Below, in pieces: positions 25,788-35,248 of a stretch of 64,000 nt of DNA. The notes under the pieces are model-generated. The model saw only the letters and a program-made list of their open reading frames with translations. It did not search any database and had not been told where the DNA came from. Position 1 is the first letter of the stretch. Every line of letters starts with the position of its first letter. The DNA is taken from positions 1 through 64,000 of the forward strand of contig NZ_CP097332.1 of assembly GCF_023516435.1 (NCBI RefSeq). Direction: 5' to 3'. A program made the translations under genes and the position numbers. The DNA comes from Jatrophihabitans telluris (GTDB taxonomy: Bacteria > Actinomycetota > Actinomycetes > Mycobacteriales > Jatrophihabitantaceae).

Positions 25788-26109
25788 TCTCGCTCCTCGG
25801 GGTCGTCGTCATCGTTCCTACCGCAGTACGACGATCGAGTGGGCTCGGATCCGACACTTTCGCTGTTCGCCCGTCGGATTACCTCGTGCGGCCCGTATAT
25901 CGCCGCCAGGACGTTAGATCGGCCAGCTCGGAATGGAAGGCGCCCAACAACAAGGGCAACCTCAGCACCCGTGGACCCACAACAAGGGCAACCTCAACGG
26001 CCACGGACCCACAACAAGGGCAACCTCAACGCCCGTGGACCCACAACAAGGGCAACCTCAACGCCTTCGGACCCACAACAAGGGCAACCTCAACGGGGGG
26101 GTGGCCGGG
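25788..26109. other. Intergenic region dominated by a tandem repeat array
   Basis: Between the DGPF gene (minus) and the stop of the large sigma-fusion gene (minus). The left 160 bp probably hold the promoter of the DGPF-sigma operon; the right half is the repeat array at 25948-26095. No credible gene: open frames across the array shift frame with every 32-bp unit. Confidence 0.7.
25948..26095 (+). repeat. Dispersed repeat, five copies at exact 32-bp period
   Basis: Core CAACAAGGGCAACCTCAACG starts at 25948, 25980, 26012, 26044 and 26076. The first copy has two changes near its end. The 12-bp spacers are related (ending GTGGACCCA or a variant) rather than unique, so this is not CRISPR. The same core occurs in the ECF sigma gene 1.5 kb away and in front of the RsbQ-like gene at 59.6 kb. 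Confidence 0.92.
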
Positions 26110-28713
26110 TTAGTGGCCGAAGATCTGCAGCTCCCAGATCGAGTCGCCGAACCGGGTCCCGCGCGCGGTACAGAACACCCGAACGTAGCGTCCGGAGCCG
26201 TTCAGGCCCGTGATCGTGTCGGTGCCCCCGCGGCTCGTCCGGTCGGCCAGCGTGGACCAGTGGGCATCGTCGTCAGAGACCTGCAGCTGGTAGGCCGACG
26301 CAAAGGCCCGCTCCCAGCGAATGCTCACCCCGGTCAGCGAACGTACCGCGCCGAGATCGACGACGATCCACTGAGGATCCGTGCGCAGACTCGACCATCG
26401 AGTGGCGCCGTTGCTATCGACGGCGAAGGCGGCGGGGAATGCGGGCGTCTCCACACTGGAACTGCTCGCGGGCCGGTTCAGGGCAAGGTTGCCGTCGGCG
26501 ATCCAGCCGCGGGTGACGTGCACCGAGTCCCCGACGACATCGGCCCGGTAGCCGCTCTGACCCGAGCACTGGTCCCCGTATTCCGCTCCCGGCACCACGG
26601 TGCCGGTCAAGCCACCGGCGTCGGTCGAGGTCGGCGCCCCGAAGAGGGCCCCGACGAAAGGCAGCTGGGTGCACTGAGCAGGCGTGGCATCGTAGGACAG
26701 GAAGCCACTCCCGGCACCGGCGAGCGCACCGGTCCCGGCCGGCAGGACATAGCTGCCAATGGACTGGGTGCGCCCGGTAACCGAATCGGTCACCACCCCC
26801 GACCACGTGTCGGGCGCGGATTCGATCACCGCGAGTACGTACTGATGACCGAAGTCGGCGGCCAGATCGATTCCGCAGGTGAGACCGGCCCCGCCGTCGG
26901 CGCGGGTGCCGCACATCGGCTCGACCGAAGTCGTCCCCGGAATCAGGCTGGAGATCTCCGCCCGCAGCCGTTGCGTCCCGTTCAGATTCGGCATCGGGTG
27001 CAGCGCGATCGTCCCGCCCGACTCGGCGTTGCCGAAGGTGAACTGCTCGACCACGGCCGCGCCGGCCTCGTGCAGGGTGCTGGAATCAAGCGTGATGGGA
27101 AAGGCCAGGGACGTCAGGCCGCCGGCAGGCGTACCGACGACCGACCAGTCGATCGACGCCCCCTGCACACCCGGCGGCAGCGCTGCGCCCGGCGTCGCCG
27201 AGGGCGGCGGGACGGCCACGATGGGCGTGCCTGAGGATGTCGCCGGCGGCGCGAAGGAAGCGGTCGGCGCGGCCGAACGTGGCGGGACCGGCGCGGCCGC
27301 TGGGTTCGAGGACGCCGCCGAGGGCGCGACAGAGGGCGCGACAGAGGGCGCGACGGAGGCGGACACCGAAGGCGGCGGGGCAGGCACGGTCGGCGACGCG
27401 GACAGCGACGGAATCCCGGGAGCAGCCGTAGTCGCCGGAGCAGCCGTAATCCCCGGAGCAGCCGGAATCCGGGGAGAAGGCGACGTCACGATCGACGGTG
27501 CGGCGGGACGGGACGACGCCGGGCTGACGCCGGGGAGGCTGCCCGGTCGAACGCCCGAAGCCGGCGCCCCGAGGCCGGCGACGGCTTCGACCGTGAGGTG
27601 GCCGGGGTCCCGGGACACGGTTCCGACCGCGAAGGCCACGGCGCCCGCCGTGACGATCGCGGTCGCGCCGACCACGGCAGCGACGATCCCGTGGGCGAAA
27701 CCGGCACGTCGACCGACGGACCGGGCCGCGCGCCCGCTCCAGACGCGCGCCCACGTCCCGGTGCCGGCCGCCGAGCCCGCCGCGCCTGCCGTCGACCCCG
27801 TCGCGCCTCCCACCGACCCGGTCGCGCCTCCCGCCGGCCCCGCGCCGAGGGCCGCGGTCGCTACCACTGCGTGGGTGGCGGCTACCTGTGTGGCGGTTGC
27901 GTGGGTAGCGGCGAGGTACTTGGCGGCGACGGGCGCCCCGCCCAGCAGGAACGGGACGACGAGCGCACGCAAGGTCTGGTTGGTGTCGGAGATTTCGGTG
28001 AGCGCGGCCGTGCATCTCGCGCAATCCTGGACGTGCGCCTTCACGGCGGCTGCATCGCGTGCAGACAATGCATTTCTGACGTAGCCACCGAAGAGTTCAC
28101 GGGTACGGCGACATTGCGGGTCATCAGTGGCAGCGACGTGTTGGGTGAGAAATGCCTGGCGCAGCCGCTCCTTTGCCCGAACGGCTCGCGAGGCGACTCC
28201 GTTGGCGGTGGTCCCCAGAATCGGCGCGATGGCGGCCGGCGTCTCCTCCTCGACCAGCAGGTGCCACAACAGCTCCCGGCTGGCTTCGGGCAGGGAAGCC
28301 CAGGCCGCCCACGCCGCGCGATGCTCCTCGGTCGCGGCGGCCAGATCAGCAGCCGAGTCAGCGGGAAACAGGTCGAGGTCGTTGTCGTCGCCGGTGAGCG
28401 TCACCCGCTGGGTGAAAGCCCGGGCCGCGTCGATGTTGAACCGGCGCATCGTGCTGAGCAGGTACGGACGAAACGCGGCATCGGGGCCGCCACCGGTCTT
28501 GATCGCGCGCAGAACGCGCAAGAAACTCTCACTGACGAGGTCGTCGACATCGCTCGCCTTGGCGATCTGACGCGCCAATCGGCGTGCTGCTCCTTCGTGT
28601 CGCGACCAGAGCGTGGCGTAGGCCTCGTCGTCACCAGCCCGGACGGCGGCCAGCAGGTCTGCATCGCTGGGCGGGGCCACACGTTCGACGGCGTCCGCGG
28701 GCTGCACGCTCAA
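26110..28713 (-). CDS. Single-chain ECF sigma / zinc-finger / transmembrane / discoidin-domain protein
   Basis: Probably a membrane-tethered sigma factor with its own anti-sigma-like and sensor parts. The product is 867 aa from the GTG at 28713. Order: sigma region 2 (about 38-75, SDVDDLVSESFLRVLRAIK), region 4 (about 140-190, EETPAAIAPILGTTANGVASRAV), a zinc-binding HVQDCARC motif (about 229-236) of the anti-sigma ZAS type, an Ala-rich stretch, one membrane helix (about 335-358), a long Pro/Ser/Ala linker, a middle domain, and an F5/8 type C (discoidin/CBM32) domain (about 735-867, ending YVRVFCTARGTRFGDSIWELQIFG). Actinobacterial ECF groups with fused extracellular modules (ECF52/53-like) are known; the outer domain may sense glycans. 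Confidence 0.82.
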   Translation of the reverse strand: MSVQPADAVERVAPPSDADLLAAVRAGDDEAYATLWSRHEGAARRLARQIAKASDVDDLVSESFLRVLRAIKTGGGPDAAFRPYLLSTMRRFNIDAARAFTQRVTLTGDDNDLDLFPADSAADLAAATEEHRAAWAAWASLPEASRELLWHLLVEEETPAAIAPILGTTANGVASRAVRAKERLRQAFLTQHVAATDDPQCRRTRELFGGYVRNALSARDAAAVKAHVQDCARCTAALTEISDTNQTLRALVVPFLLGGAPVAAKYLAATHATATQVAATHAVVATAALGAGPAGGATGSVGGATGSTAGAAGSAAGTGTWARVWSGRAARSVGRRAGFAHGIVAAVVGATAIVTAGAVAFAVGTVSRDPGHLTVEAVAGLGAPASGVRPGSLPGVSPASSRPAAPSIVTSPSPRIPAAPGITAAPATTAAPGIPSLSASPTVPAPPPSVSASVAPSVAPSVAPSAASSNPAAAPVPPRSAAPTASFAPPATSSGTPIVAVPPPSATPGAALPPGVQGASIDWSVVGTPAGGLTSLAFPITLDSSTLHEAGAAVVEQFTFGNAESGGTIALHPMPNLNGTQRLRAEISSLIPGTTSVEPMCGTRADGGAGLTCGIDLAADFGHQYVLAVIESAPDTWSGVVTDSVTGRTQSIGSYVLPAGTGALAGAGSGFLSYDATPAQCTQLPFVGALFGAPTSTDAGGLTGTVVPGAEYGDQCSGQSGYRADVVGDSVHVTRGWIADGNLALNRPASSSSVETPAFPAAFAVDSNGATRWSSLRTDPQWIVVDLGAVRSLTGVSIRWERAFASAYQLQVSDDDAHWSTLADRTSRGGTDTITGLNGSGRYVRVFCTARGTRFGDSIWELQIFGH

Positions 28714-29242
28714 CGCTGCGCCCGCTCGACACAGGCTGCCTCAGGCCGTGTCCGCCGGCACTCATCGGCCCATACCTTCCACGCCGCAATCACCGGACTG
28801 CCGCCAGGTTCCGACATGGTCGTTCCCTTCACTCGTCGCACGGTGTGTTAGACGGACCCGCTGCAGACGTGTGTCGGCACACGCCCGGGCGCAGTGCGCC
28901 GACGGGTGCACGCCGATAGGAACGACTGCCCGTAACAACGCTCCCCATCTGCCACCTCCTCGCCCGCCCGGGCGTACTTCGCCGGGCTGGCACCCGTTAA
29001 AAGCTCAGTCCATACAACTAGCAAGTAACCGGTGCTAAATGTTGAACAGACCAAATGAAACTACAGGTCAGGGAGAATGGCTAGTCGCAACGCGTGAACA
29101 AAAGGGAGCGCTCGGGAAAACGTCGCTGAGCGGGGGACGCCCTCAGCGGGGACGCCCTCAGCCGGAGGGTGCGCTCAGCGCGGGCGTGCGCCCAGCTGCA
29201 GTGCCGACTACCGGGGAGGGCTCAACCAGTCGACGGGAGAGC
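28714..29242. other. 529-bp intergenic region
   Basis: No convincing gene. An AT-richer island at about 29005-29075 is the likely promoter zone for the minus-strand sigma-fusion gene. Near 29129-29178, imperfect units of GCGGGGACGCCCTCA repeat just after the stop of the diguanylate cyclase gene. No known RNA element was recognised. Confidence 0.5.
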
Positions 29243-30544
29243 TCAGCGAGGTGAACTGAACTCCTGCTGGCTGCGCGGCCCTTCGTCATCGATGCCCGCG
29301 AAGAGCACCATGGCCTCGCCGTGCATCGCGACCCGATTGCGGCCGGCGGCCTTCGCGCGGTACAGAGCCGCGTCGGCGGCACCGAGCACACTGTCGCCGC
29401 TGGTGCCGGTCGACTTGGGCCCGGCGATCACCCCGTCGGTGGAGTCGACCAGGGCGAGACCCACGCTGGCGGTGACCGGCAGCAGCTCCGCGGCCGGCTG
29501 GGCCGAGGCGGTGCGCTGGAGCCGGAGCGCGAGTTGCTCACCCTCGGCGCGCGAGTGCAGCCCTTCGCAGATCGCGACGAACTCGTCCCCGCCGACCCGT
29601 CCGAGCGTGTCGCCAGGACGTAGGGCGGCGCGCATCTTCTCACTGACCTCGACGAGAGTCGCGTCTCCGGCGGCGTGCCCGAGTGCGTCGTTGACCTGCT
29701 TGAAGTTGTCGAGATCGATGAACATGACCGCCAGACAGGAGTGCTCGCGCTGATCGAGCGCGTGCTGCAACCGGTCGAGCAGCAACCGGCGGTTGGGAAG
29801 AGAGGTCAGCGGGTCATGGGTGGCCAGCTCGGAGAGCTCGTCCAGCAATCGGCGCCGGTCGGTCTCCGACTCGGCCTTGGCCAGCGCGAGCCGCCGGCGC
29901 TGCACGATGAGCCAGCACAACACTCCCAGGAAGAGCAACGCGACCGAGGTCCCGACCGCCGCTGCCGCTACGGCGGCGGCCCGGGTGTCGCGGGCGAGAC
30001 GGTCCGCGGTGGCGAACCGTGCCTGGGCGCGGGCTTCCAGAGCCTGCAGGTCCGAGGTCAGCCGGACCATGGACTGTTGACCCTGCCCGGTATTGACCAC
30101 CGCCAGGGCATCGCCGACTCGGCCGGACTGACGCAACGCGACTGTGCGTTGCAGTTCGGCGGTCTTGGTCGCGACCTCGGTGGAGATCGCGGTGAGCAAC
30201 GACGCCTCGCGGGCGCCCGCCAAACTCTGCAGGTTCGCCAGCGAGCGCGGGATGGCGCCGGTGGCGCCGACGTAGGAGCTGAGGTAGTTCGCGCGCCCGG
30301 TCAGCAGGTAACCGCGCTGGCCGCTCTCAGCCATCTGGACCTCGACCAGCAGGACGGCCGCCGCGCGCAGCACCGAGGCGTGCGCCGAAGCCTGCCGTTC
30401 GGACCGGGCGCTGGCCCACGACGCGGTCATCGACAACGCCTGGCAGGTGACCAGGACCGCGGTAGCGACCAGGGCGATCACCATCGGCCAGCGGCCGACG
30501 GCCAAGCGAGGGGCAGGCTTGGGCGCGCTGCTGGACAAGGCCAT
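29243..30544 (-). CDS. CHASE3-GGDEF diguanylate cyclase
   Basis: Membrane sensor that should make cyclic di-GMP. The product is about 433 aa from the ATG at 30544, which directly abuts AGGAG; a TTG six bases further in has better spacing. Two membrane helices (about 14-36 and 200-225) flank an external helical CHASE3-like domain, with the typical QMAESGQRGYLLTGRANYL block. The cytoplasmic GGDEF domain has VGGDEF and an RPGD inhibitory site. The C-terminus adds about 20 non-conserved residues. It lies between the sigma fusion and a GGDEF-EAL gene, all on the minus strand. Confidence 0.88.
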   Translation of the reverse strand: MALSSSAPKPAPRLAVGRWPMVIALVATAVLVTCQALSMTASWASARSERQASAHASVLRAAAVLLVEVQMAESGQRGYLLTGRANYLSSYVGATGAIPRSLANLQSLAGAREASLLTAISTEVATKTAELQRTVALRQSGRVGDALAVVNTGQGQQSMVRLTSDLQALEARAQARFATADRLARDTRAAAVAAAAVGTSVALLFLGVLCWLIVQRRRLALAKAESETDRRRLLDELSELATHDPLTSLPNRRLLLDRLQHALDQREHSCLAVMFIDLDNFKQVNDALGHAAGDATLVEVSEKMRAALRPGDTLGRVGGDEFVAICEGLHSRAEGEQLALRLQRTASAQPAAELLPVTASVGLALVDSTDGVIAGPKSTGTSGDSVLGAADAALYRAKAAGRNRVAMHGEAMVLFAGIDDEGPRSQQEFSSPR

Positions 30545-30670
30545 CTCCTGTTCAGCTGCTCGATCCGGGATGGCTGTCCGGTCTTGTGAGCTTGGTGCTT
30601 GTTGAACGTTCTGCGAACAATGATGCCTTATGCGCGACCGTCTGGCCGCATGGTGGACCAACCGAGTTGG

Positions 30671-33226
30671 TCAGCGTGCCGCGCGGGCCTCGCCCAGCAA
30701 CCGCAGCGCTGGGTAGGCGCTGTGATTTCGGGCCGCGATCCACTGCCGGAAGGCGGGGGCGGCCAGCGGACGACTGAGGTGATAACCCTGGCCGGTGTCA
30801 CAGCCAAGCCCGAGCAGCACGTCCAGGACCGCCTGGTCCTCGATCCCTTCGGCGACGGTGCGCAGGCCCAGCGTCGCCGCCAGACCGGTGATCCCGCGAA
30901 TGAGCGCCACGCTGCTGGCGTCGTCCTCGCCGAACAGGCCGAGCACGAACGAGCGGTCGATCTTGACCTCGCCGACGGGCAGGCGCTGCAGGTAGGACAG
31001 GCTGGAGTACCCGGTTCCGAAGTCGTCCAGCGACAGGCAGGTGCCCAGGTTCCGCAGCGCGTGCAAGACCGGCATGGTCTGCTCCGGATCACCCATCACG
31101 CTGCTCTCGGTGATCTCCAGGATCAGCCGGTGAGCGGGAACCCCGAACCGACTCAGGGCGCTCGCGACCCGCTCCGGCAGCGAACTGTCGGCCAGGTTGC
31201 GCGCCGAGAGATTCACCGCGACCGTCAGGTCCTCGTCCCAGCCCGCGCACTCCCGCAGGGCCGCGTCCAGTACCAGCGGCGTGATCTGCTCGATCAGGCC
31301 GGTCGATTCGGCCAGCGGGATGAACACATCCGGGGCGATGGTGCCCCGGGTCGGGTGATTCCAGCGCACCAGCGCCTCGGCTCCGGTGACCTGCCCCGTC
31401 CGTAGATCGAGCTTGGGCTGGTAGTGCAGGACGAACTGGCTCTGGTCGCTGGTGAGCGCAACGCGAAGGTCGGCCAGCAGCGCGAGCCGTTCGATCCGGC
31501 CCTGGTCCATCGCCGGTGTGTGCAGCGCGATCGTGACGCCCTTGTTCTTGGCCTCGTACATCGCGGTGTCCGCCCGGCGCAGCAGTTCGGCCGCCCGGCC
31601 GCCGATGGTGACGGCCACGCCGATACTGGCCTCCGGGGTGAGCATGGCCTCGTCGAACTGGATGGTCACGGCCATCGCCGTGGCGACGGTCGCGGCGAAT
31701 CCGAGCGCCTGCTCCTCGTCGAAGTCGGTCAGCAGAATGGCGAACTCGTCCCCACCGAGCCGGGCGACGACCGACCCGGCGGGCGCGCAGTCGCGCAGGC
31801 GTCGTCCGACCGCGACCAGCAGCCGATCACCCATCTCGTGTCCGAGGACGTCGTTGACCTCCTTGAACCGGTTCAGGTCGAGCATCAACACAGCGGCCTG
31901 CCGGCCGGCGCGCTCGACGAGATCGATGCGATCGGAGACGTAGGCCCGGTTGTTCAAACCCGTCAACGAGTCATGGGTGGCCTCGTGACCGAGTCGCTCG
32001 ACGAGCCGGGTGCTCTCGACGGCGACGGCGAGATGGCCCACCAGCGTTTGCAGCAGTGTGACGTCGTCCTTGGTGAACGTGGCGGTTTCGCCCAGTCGAT
32101 CGCTGACGGTCAATGTGCCGACCAGGCCCTTGCCCGAGGGCAACGACACCACGATGGCGTCCCGCAGACCGCGCTCGGCCAGCCACCGCCGCAGGCCGGA
32201 GTCCTTGGTGTTGCGGGCGATCAGGATCGGGGTCTCGTCGGTGAGGGCCCGCACCAGTACCCAGTCCGACAGGTTCACGCTGGCCGGGGTGATCTGTAAC
32301 TGGTCGTCCTCGCCGATCCAGATCCGGACGCCCGCGGAGGGAGACCCTTCGGCGCGGACGTCGGCCTCGCCGGTGCGGGCGTGCTCGTTGGGCAGGAGGA
32401 CCTCGACCGCTGCCGCCCGCAGCAACGTGCGGATCCGGGACAGCAGTTGGTCGGCCAGAACTTCCAGCGAGCTCGCCCCGACTCCGCCGGCGACGAACTC
32501 GTGAACCAGTGCCAGCGCCTGGTGACGACGCCGGGTGGCCGCGTGCGAGCGGTAGCCGATGACTCCGATGACCGACAGCACGGTCACGACGCCGCAGCCG
32601 AGCGGCCCGCGTTCGACCAGCAATGTCGCACCGATCGCGAACGTGGTCGAGACGACGCTCAGGACGGCGGCCGGGGCGAAGACCGCGAACGCCTCGCGAA
32701 CCCCGACGTGACCGGCATGCAGCCTGATCATGACGAGCACCAGCGCGCACATCAGCTGATCGACCACGGAGATCACGAGCAGCCCGGTCAGGGCCACGCC
32801 GGCGGTCAGGTTCCGCTGATGTCCGAGCAGCTGACCCAGCAACAATGCGTCGATCCCGAGTTCGAGCGCGTACGCCGCACCATTGAAGAGCATCTTCTCG
32901 ACGCTGATCCGCTGGTAGGCGAAGGCCGCGAGCGATCCGGCCAGCCGTGCGGCCACCACCACGAGGGGCGGCAGGAAGAACAGGCCGAGCACGAGCGGCA
33001 CCCCGGCGAGAGTGAACGAGTGCGCCTGCCGGCGGAACTCGACGTTCATCAGGAACAGTTCGCCGAAGCAGAACAGACCGGCCAGGGCAGCGCCCATCAG
33101 CGGCAACGGGATACCGGAGGCCAGCAGGGGCAGTGGCTGCGTGCACAGCATCGCCGCCGCGCCGAGCACGATGACCAGGCCGATGACGCCGTCGCTCCAT
33201 CCGACCTCACGCAGCCGGGCACGCAT
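30671..33226 (-). CDS. Membrane GAF-GGDEF-EAL protein
   Basis: Membrane-bound cyclic di-GMP enzyme. The product is 851 aa from the ATG at 33226, two bases after the stop of the protease gene; in-frame sequence further upstream belongs to that gene's tail. Six or seven hydrophobic helices occupy about residues 10-240, followed by a GAF-like region (about 255-420), GGDEF with LGGDEF, and EAL with YQPKLDL, EALVRW, DDFGTGYSSL, KIDRSF and EGIED, all intact. The usual RxxD inhibitory site before GGDEF is absent (APAGS instead), so feedback inhibition at that site is unlikely. Confidence 0.9.
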   Translation of the reverse strand: MRARLREVGWSDGVIGLVIVLGAAAMLCTQPLPLLASGIPLPLMGAALAGLFCFGELFLMNVEFRRQAHSFTLAGVPLVLGLFFLPPLVVVAARLAGSLAAFAYQRISVEKMLFNGAAYALELGIDALLLGQLLGHQRNLTAGVALTGLLVISVVDQLMCALVLVMIRLHAGHVGVREAFAVFAPAAVLSVVSTTFAIGATLLVERGPLGCGVVTVLSVIGVIGYRSHAATRRRHQALALVHEFVAGGVGASSLEVLADQLLSRIRTLLRAAAVEVLLPNEHARTGEADVRAEGSPSAGVRIWIGEDDQLQITPASVNLSDWVLVRALTDETPILIARNTKDSGLRRWLAERGLRDAIVVSLPSGKGLVGTLTVSDRLGETATFTKDDVTLLQTLVGHLAVAVESTRLVERLGHEATHDSLTGLNNRAYVSDRIDLVERAGRQAAVLMLDLNRFKEVNDVLGHEMGDRLLVAVGRRLRDCAPAGSVVARLGGDEFAILLTDFDEEQALGFAATVATAMAVTIQFDEAMLTPEASIGVAVTIGGRAAELLRRADTAMYEAKNKGVTIALHTPAMDQGRIERLALLADLRVALTSDQSQFVLHYQPKLDLRTGQVTGAEALVRWNHPTRGTIAPDVFIPLAESTGLIEQITPLVLDAALRECAGWDEDLTVAVNLSARNLADSSLPERVASALSRFGVPAHRLILEITESSVMGDPEQTMPVLHALRNLGTCLSLDDFGTGYSSLSYLQRLPVGEVKIDRSFVLGLFGEDDASSVALIRGITGLAATLGLRTVAEGIEDQAVLDVLLGLGCDTGQGYHLSRPLAAPAFRQWIAARNHSAYPALRLLGEARAAR

Positions 33227-33228
33227 GT

Positions 33229-34917
33229 CTAGCCCCAGGTGTGGTCTGACCAGCGCGCGGACGACCAGCGCGCGGACGACCATCGAGCTGAGGACCAGCG
33301 AGCCGAGGACCAGTCCGCATCGCTCCAGCGGGCTGAGGACCAGCGCGCCGAGGACCAGCGGGCCGATTGCAGCCCGTTGGCAGCGGCCGGAGCCCAGCCG
33401 GGACCGGTCCAGGTCGTGCCCAGCCACTGACCGCCCGACCACGCGTGCAGTGAGGAGGCGGCGTTCCACCAGTCCGTGGACCGCCACGGTTGCCCCTGGA
33501 CGTCCACTTCGCCGTCGAGGGCCACACCGTTGGCGTCGAGGAGAACGTTGCCGCCGCGGGCCGCGTTGATCGACCCCTGGCCGGTCGAGGTGGCGAAGGC
33601 CTGGGTGGCAGCCCGCGCGTCTTTGCCGCCGATGCCCTTCCACGCCGATCCGCTGCCGGACTTGGCCACGGCGCTCAGGGCCGCGTCGATGTTGAGCTGT
33701 CCGGCGCCCGCGTAGAGCGCGCTCGCGGCGACGGGAGTTGCGCTCGAGGTCAGCAAAGCCTTGACCTGGTCCGGGGTCAGGTTCGGGTAGGCCTGCAGGA
33801 GCAGGGCCACCGAACCGGACACGACGGCCGCGGCCTGGCTGGTTCCACTGCCGCGGAACAGCCGCCCGGTGGTGTCACCGGAGACGAGGCCCTCGGGGTG
33901 GTTGACATCGACGTTGGAACCCGGTGCGCGCAGGGACGCCACGGAGGTACCGGGGGCCAGCAGATCGACGTGCCGTGCGGCGGTTCCCCCGTTGGAGAAG
34001 GCCGCAACCGTCGGCTTGGCCCAGCCCGCGACGGTGTGGTTGTTGTCCGAGGCGCCCACGGCGATGACGTACGGGTCCAGGGCCGGGTTGGTCAGCCGGC
34101 CGAAGCCGTTACCGTCGTTGCCGCCGGAGACCACGACGACCAGACCGTGCCGCCACGCGTTCTCCGCCGCGGCCGCCAGGGGATCGAGCTGGTAGGACTG
34201 CACGGAATCGGTACCGAAGGACAGGTTCACGACGCGGACCTTCGAGCCGTTCTGGCTGGTCTGGTGCTCGGTGACCCAGTCGAGGGCGGCGATCACCTGG
34301 CTGACGTCGGTGCTGCCGTCGGTCGTGGCGAGCTTCAGTGACAGCAGGCCGGCGTCGGGGGCTACGCCCAGCTGGACGGAGGGATCGAGCTTGGAGATGG
34401 TCTTCGCGGTCAGGGTGGCGGCGTCCCGGGCGGCGATGATGCCGGCCATGTGTGTGCCGTGACCGAAGGTGTCCTGGTCGGTGAGGCTGCCGTTGCCCTC
34501 GATCGACAGGTCCGGACCGTAGGTCAGCTTGCCGGCGGATTCCAATCCCGGCACCGCCGCGGTTCCGGAGTCGAGCAGGGCCACGGTGACACCCTGGCCG
34601 GTGATCTGACGCTTCTGCGAGTCCAGCCGTTGCCAGACGGTGCGAGCGCCGATCGCGGACTCGATGGTGTACAGCGAGCCCGGGTCCAGGTTGGCCTCGT
34701 TCTTGCCCTTGGTGTCCTTGGCCGCCTTGTCCGCCTTGTCGTCGCCCCACTTGGCCACGGTGAAGACCCCGTGCAGGACGGGCGACTGCGAAGTCGAGGC
34801 GGGCGCGGTGACGTGCGATCCGACGACAGACATGAGGCAGGCAGAGGCCGCAATCGCGACGATTCCTGCCTTCTTGCCCCAGCGTGTCGTGCTCAGAAAT
34901 TCTGCCTGCGTGGCCAT
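33229..34917 (-). CDS. Secreted subtilisin-like serine protease (S8) with Trp-rich repeat tail
   Basis: Exported serine endopeptidase. The product is 562 aa from the ATG at 34917. Signal-like helix at about 14-35, then the catalytic domain with Asp116 (VALLDSG), His153 (FGHGTH) and Ser in GSGTSQAAAVV (about 348). The last 45 residues are units of SSARW with a single variant DADW, ending SDHTWG. Similar Trp-rich tails are common on actinobacterial S8 proteases; their role (perhaps wall binding) is not established. The stop is two bases from the start of the membrane GGDEF-EAL gene, so the two are probably co-expressed. Confidence 0.9.
   Translation of the reverse strand: MATQAEFLSTTRWGKKAGIVAIAASACLMSVVGSHVTAPASTSQSPVLHGVFTVAKWGDDKADKAAKDTKGKNEANLDPGSLYTIESAIGARTVWQRLDSQKRQITGQGVTVALLDSGTAAVPGLESAGKLTYGPDLSIEGNGSLTDQDTFGHGTHMAGIIAARDAATLTAKTISKLDPSVQLGVAPDAGLLSLKLATTDGSTDVSQVIAALDWVTEHQTSQNGSKVRVVNLSFGTDSVQSYQLDPLAAAAENAWRHGLVVVVSGGNDGNGFGRLTNPALDPYVIAVGASDNNHTVAGWAKPTVAAFSNGGTAARHVDLLAPGTSVASLRAPGSNVDVNHPEGLVSGDTTGRLFRGSGTSQAAAVVSGSVALLLQAYPNLTPDQVKALLTSSATPVAASALYAGAGQLNIDAALSAVAKSGSGSAWKGIGGKDARAATQAFATSTGQGSINAARGGNVLLDANGVALDGEVDVQGQPWRSTDWWNAASSLHAWSGGQWLGTTWTGPGWAPAAANGLQSARWSSARWSSARWSDADWSSARWSSARWSSARWSSARWSDHTWG
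33238..33365. repeat. 15-bp repeats encoding the SSARW tail
   Basis: Plus-strand units close to GACCAGCGCGCGGAC recur in tandem with small changes (GACCAGCGAGCCGAG, GACCAGCGCGCCGAG), each encoding five residues of the protease tail. Nucleotide identity of adjacent units suggests recent expansion. Confidence 0.75.
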
Positions 34918-35248
34918 CCGTAGCCCCCCGATAACGAGTCGTCATGACCCGACGTCGGCTTCTGCTCAGCCGAACTTCAGGCGAAACATACCCCGGCTTA
35001 ACGAAGACCACAACTACACAGCGTCTCCGATCGTAACGATGTGGTAACCGGGCGCTGTTCACCCGCCGGTACGGAGTGGTGGCAACCGGACGAAAGCCGT
35101 GCTTGACTGGAAATCCGGCTCAATCCCAGCCGACGATCGGCGTCGGCCTGGCTCCCGGGATGGATGTCTGCGGCTGATCTTGTGCGCTCGCGTGCGGCCA
35201 ACAGCCCGCACGCCCGCGCGACGACATCGCTCCTTGAGGAGACCAGAC
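34918..35248. other. Divergent promoter region between protease and dehydrogenase
   Basis: About 330 bp with no gene. An AT-richer part at about 34980-35050 should hold the protease promoter (minus). A TTGACT hexamer at 35103-35108 is a possible -35 for the plus-strand dehydrogenase. A GAGGAG ribosome site closes the region. Confidence 0.5.

Noticed and set aside
24293-26095. CRISPR-like arrays (regular 32-33 bp spacing)
   Set aside because: Spacers are only 12-13 bp in most cases, resemble each other rather than being unique, copies sit inside a coding frame, and no cas gene is present.
25886-26113. Short plus-strand open frame encoding Asn-Lys-Gly-Asn-Leu-Asn-type repeats
   Set aside because: The 32-bp period shifts the frame at each unit, so no peptide repeat is maintained; there is no ribosome site.
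28714-29242. Riboswitch or structured RNA in the 529-bp spacer
   Set aside because: No known aptamer core or long stem was found by eye; only imperfect GC-rich repeats and an AT-rich promoter-like island.
33227-33643. Upstream extension of the membrane GGDEF-EAL frame
   Set aside because: Overlaps the protease gene in another frame and encodes a repeat-derived Val/Leu/Ser/Arg-rich string; the true start is the ATG at 33226.
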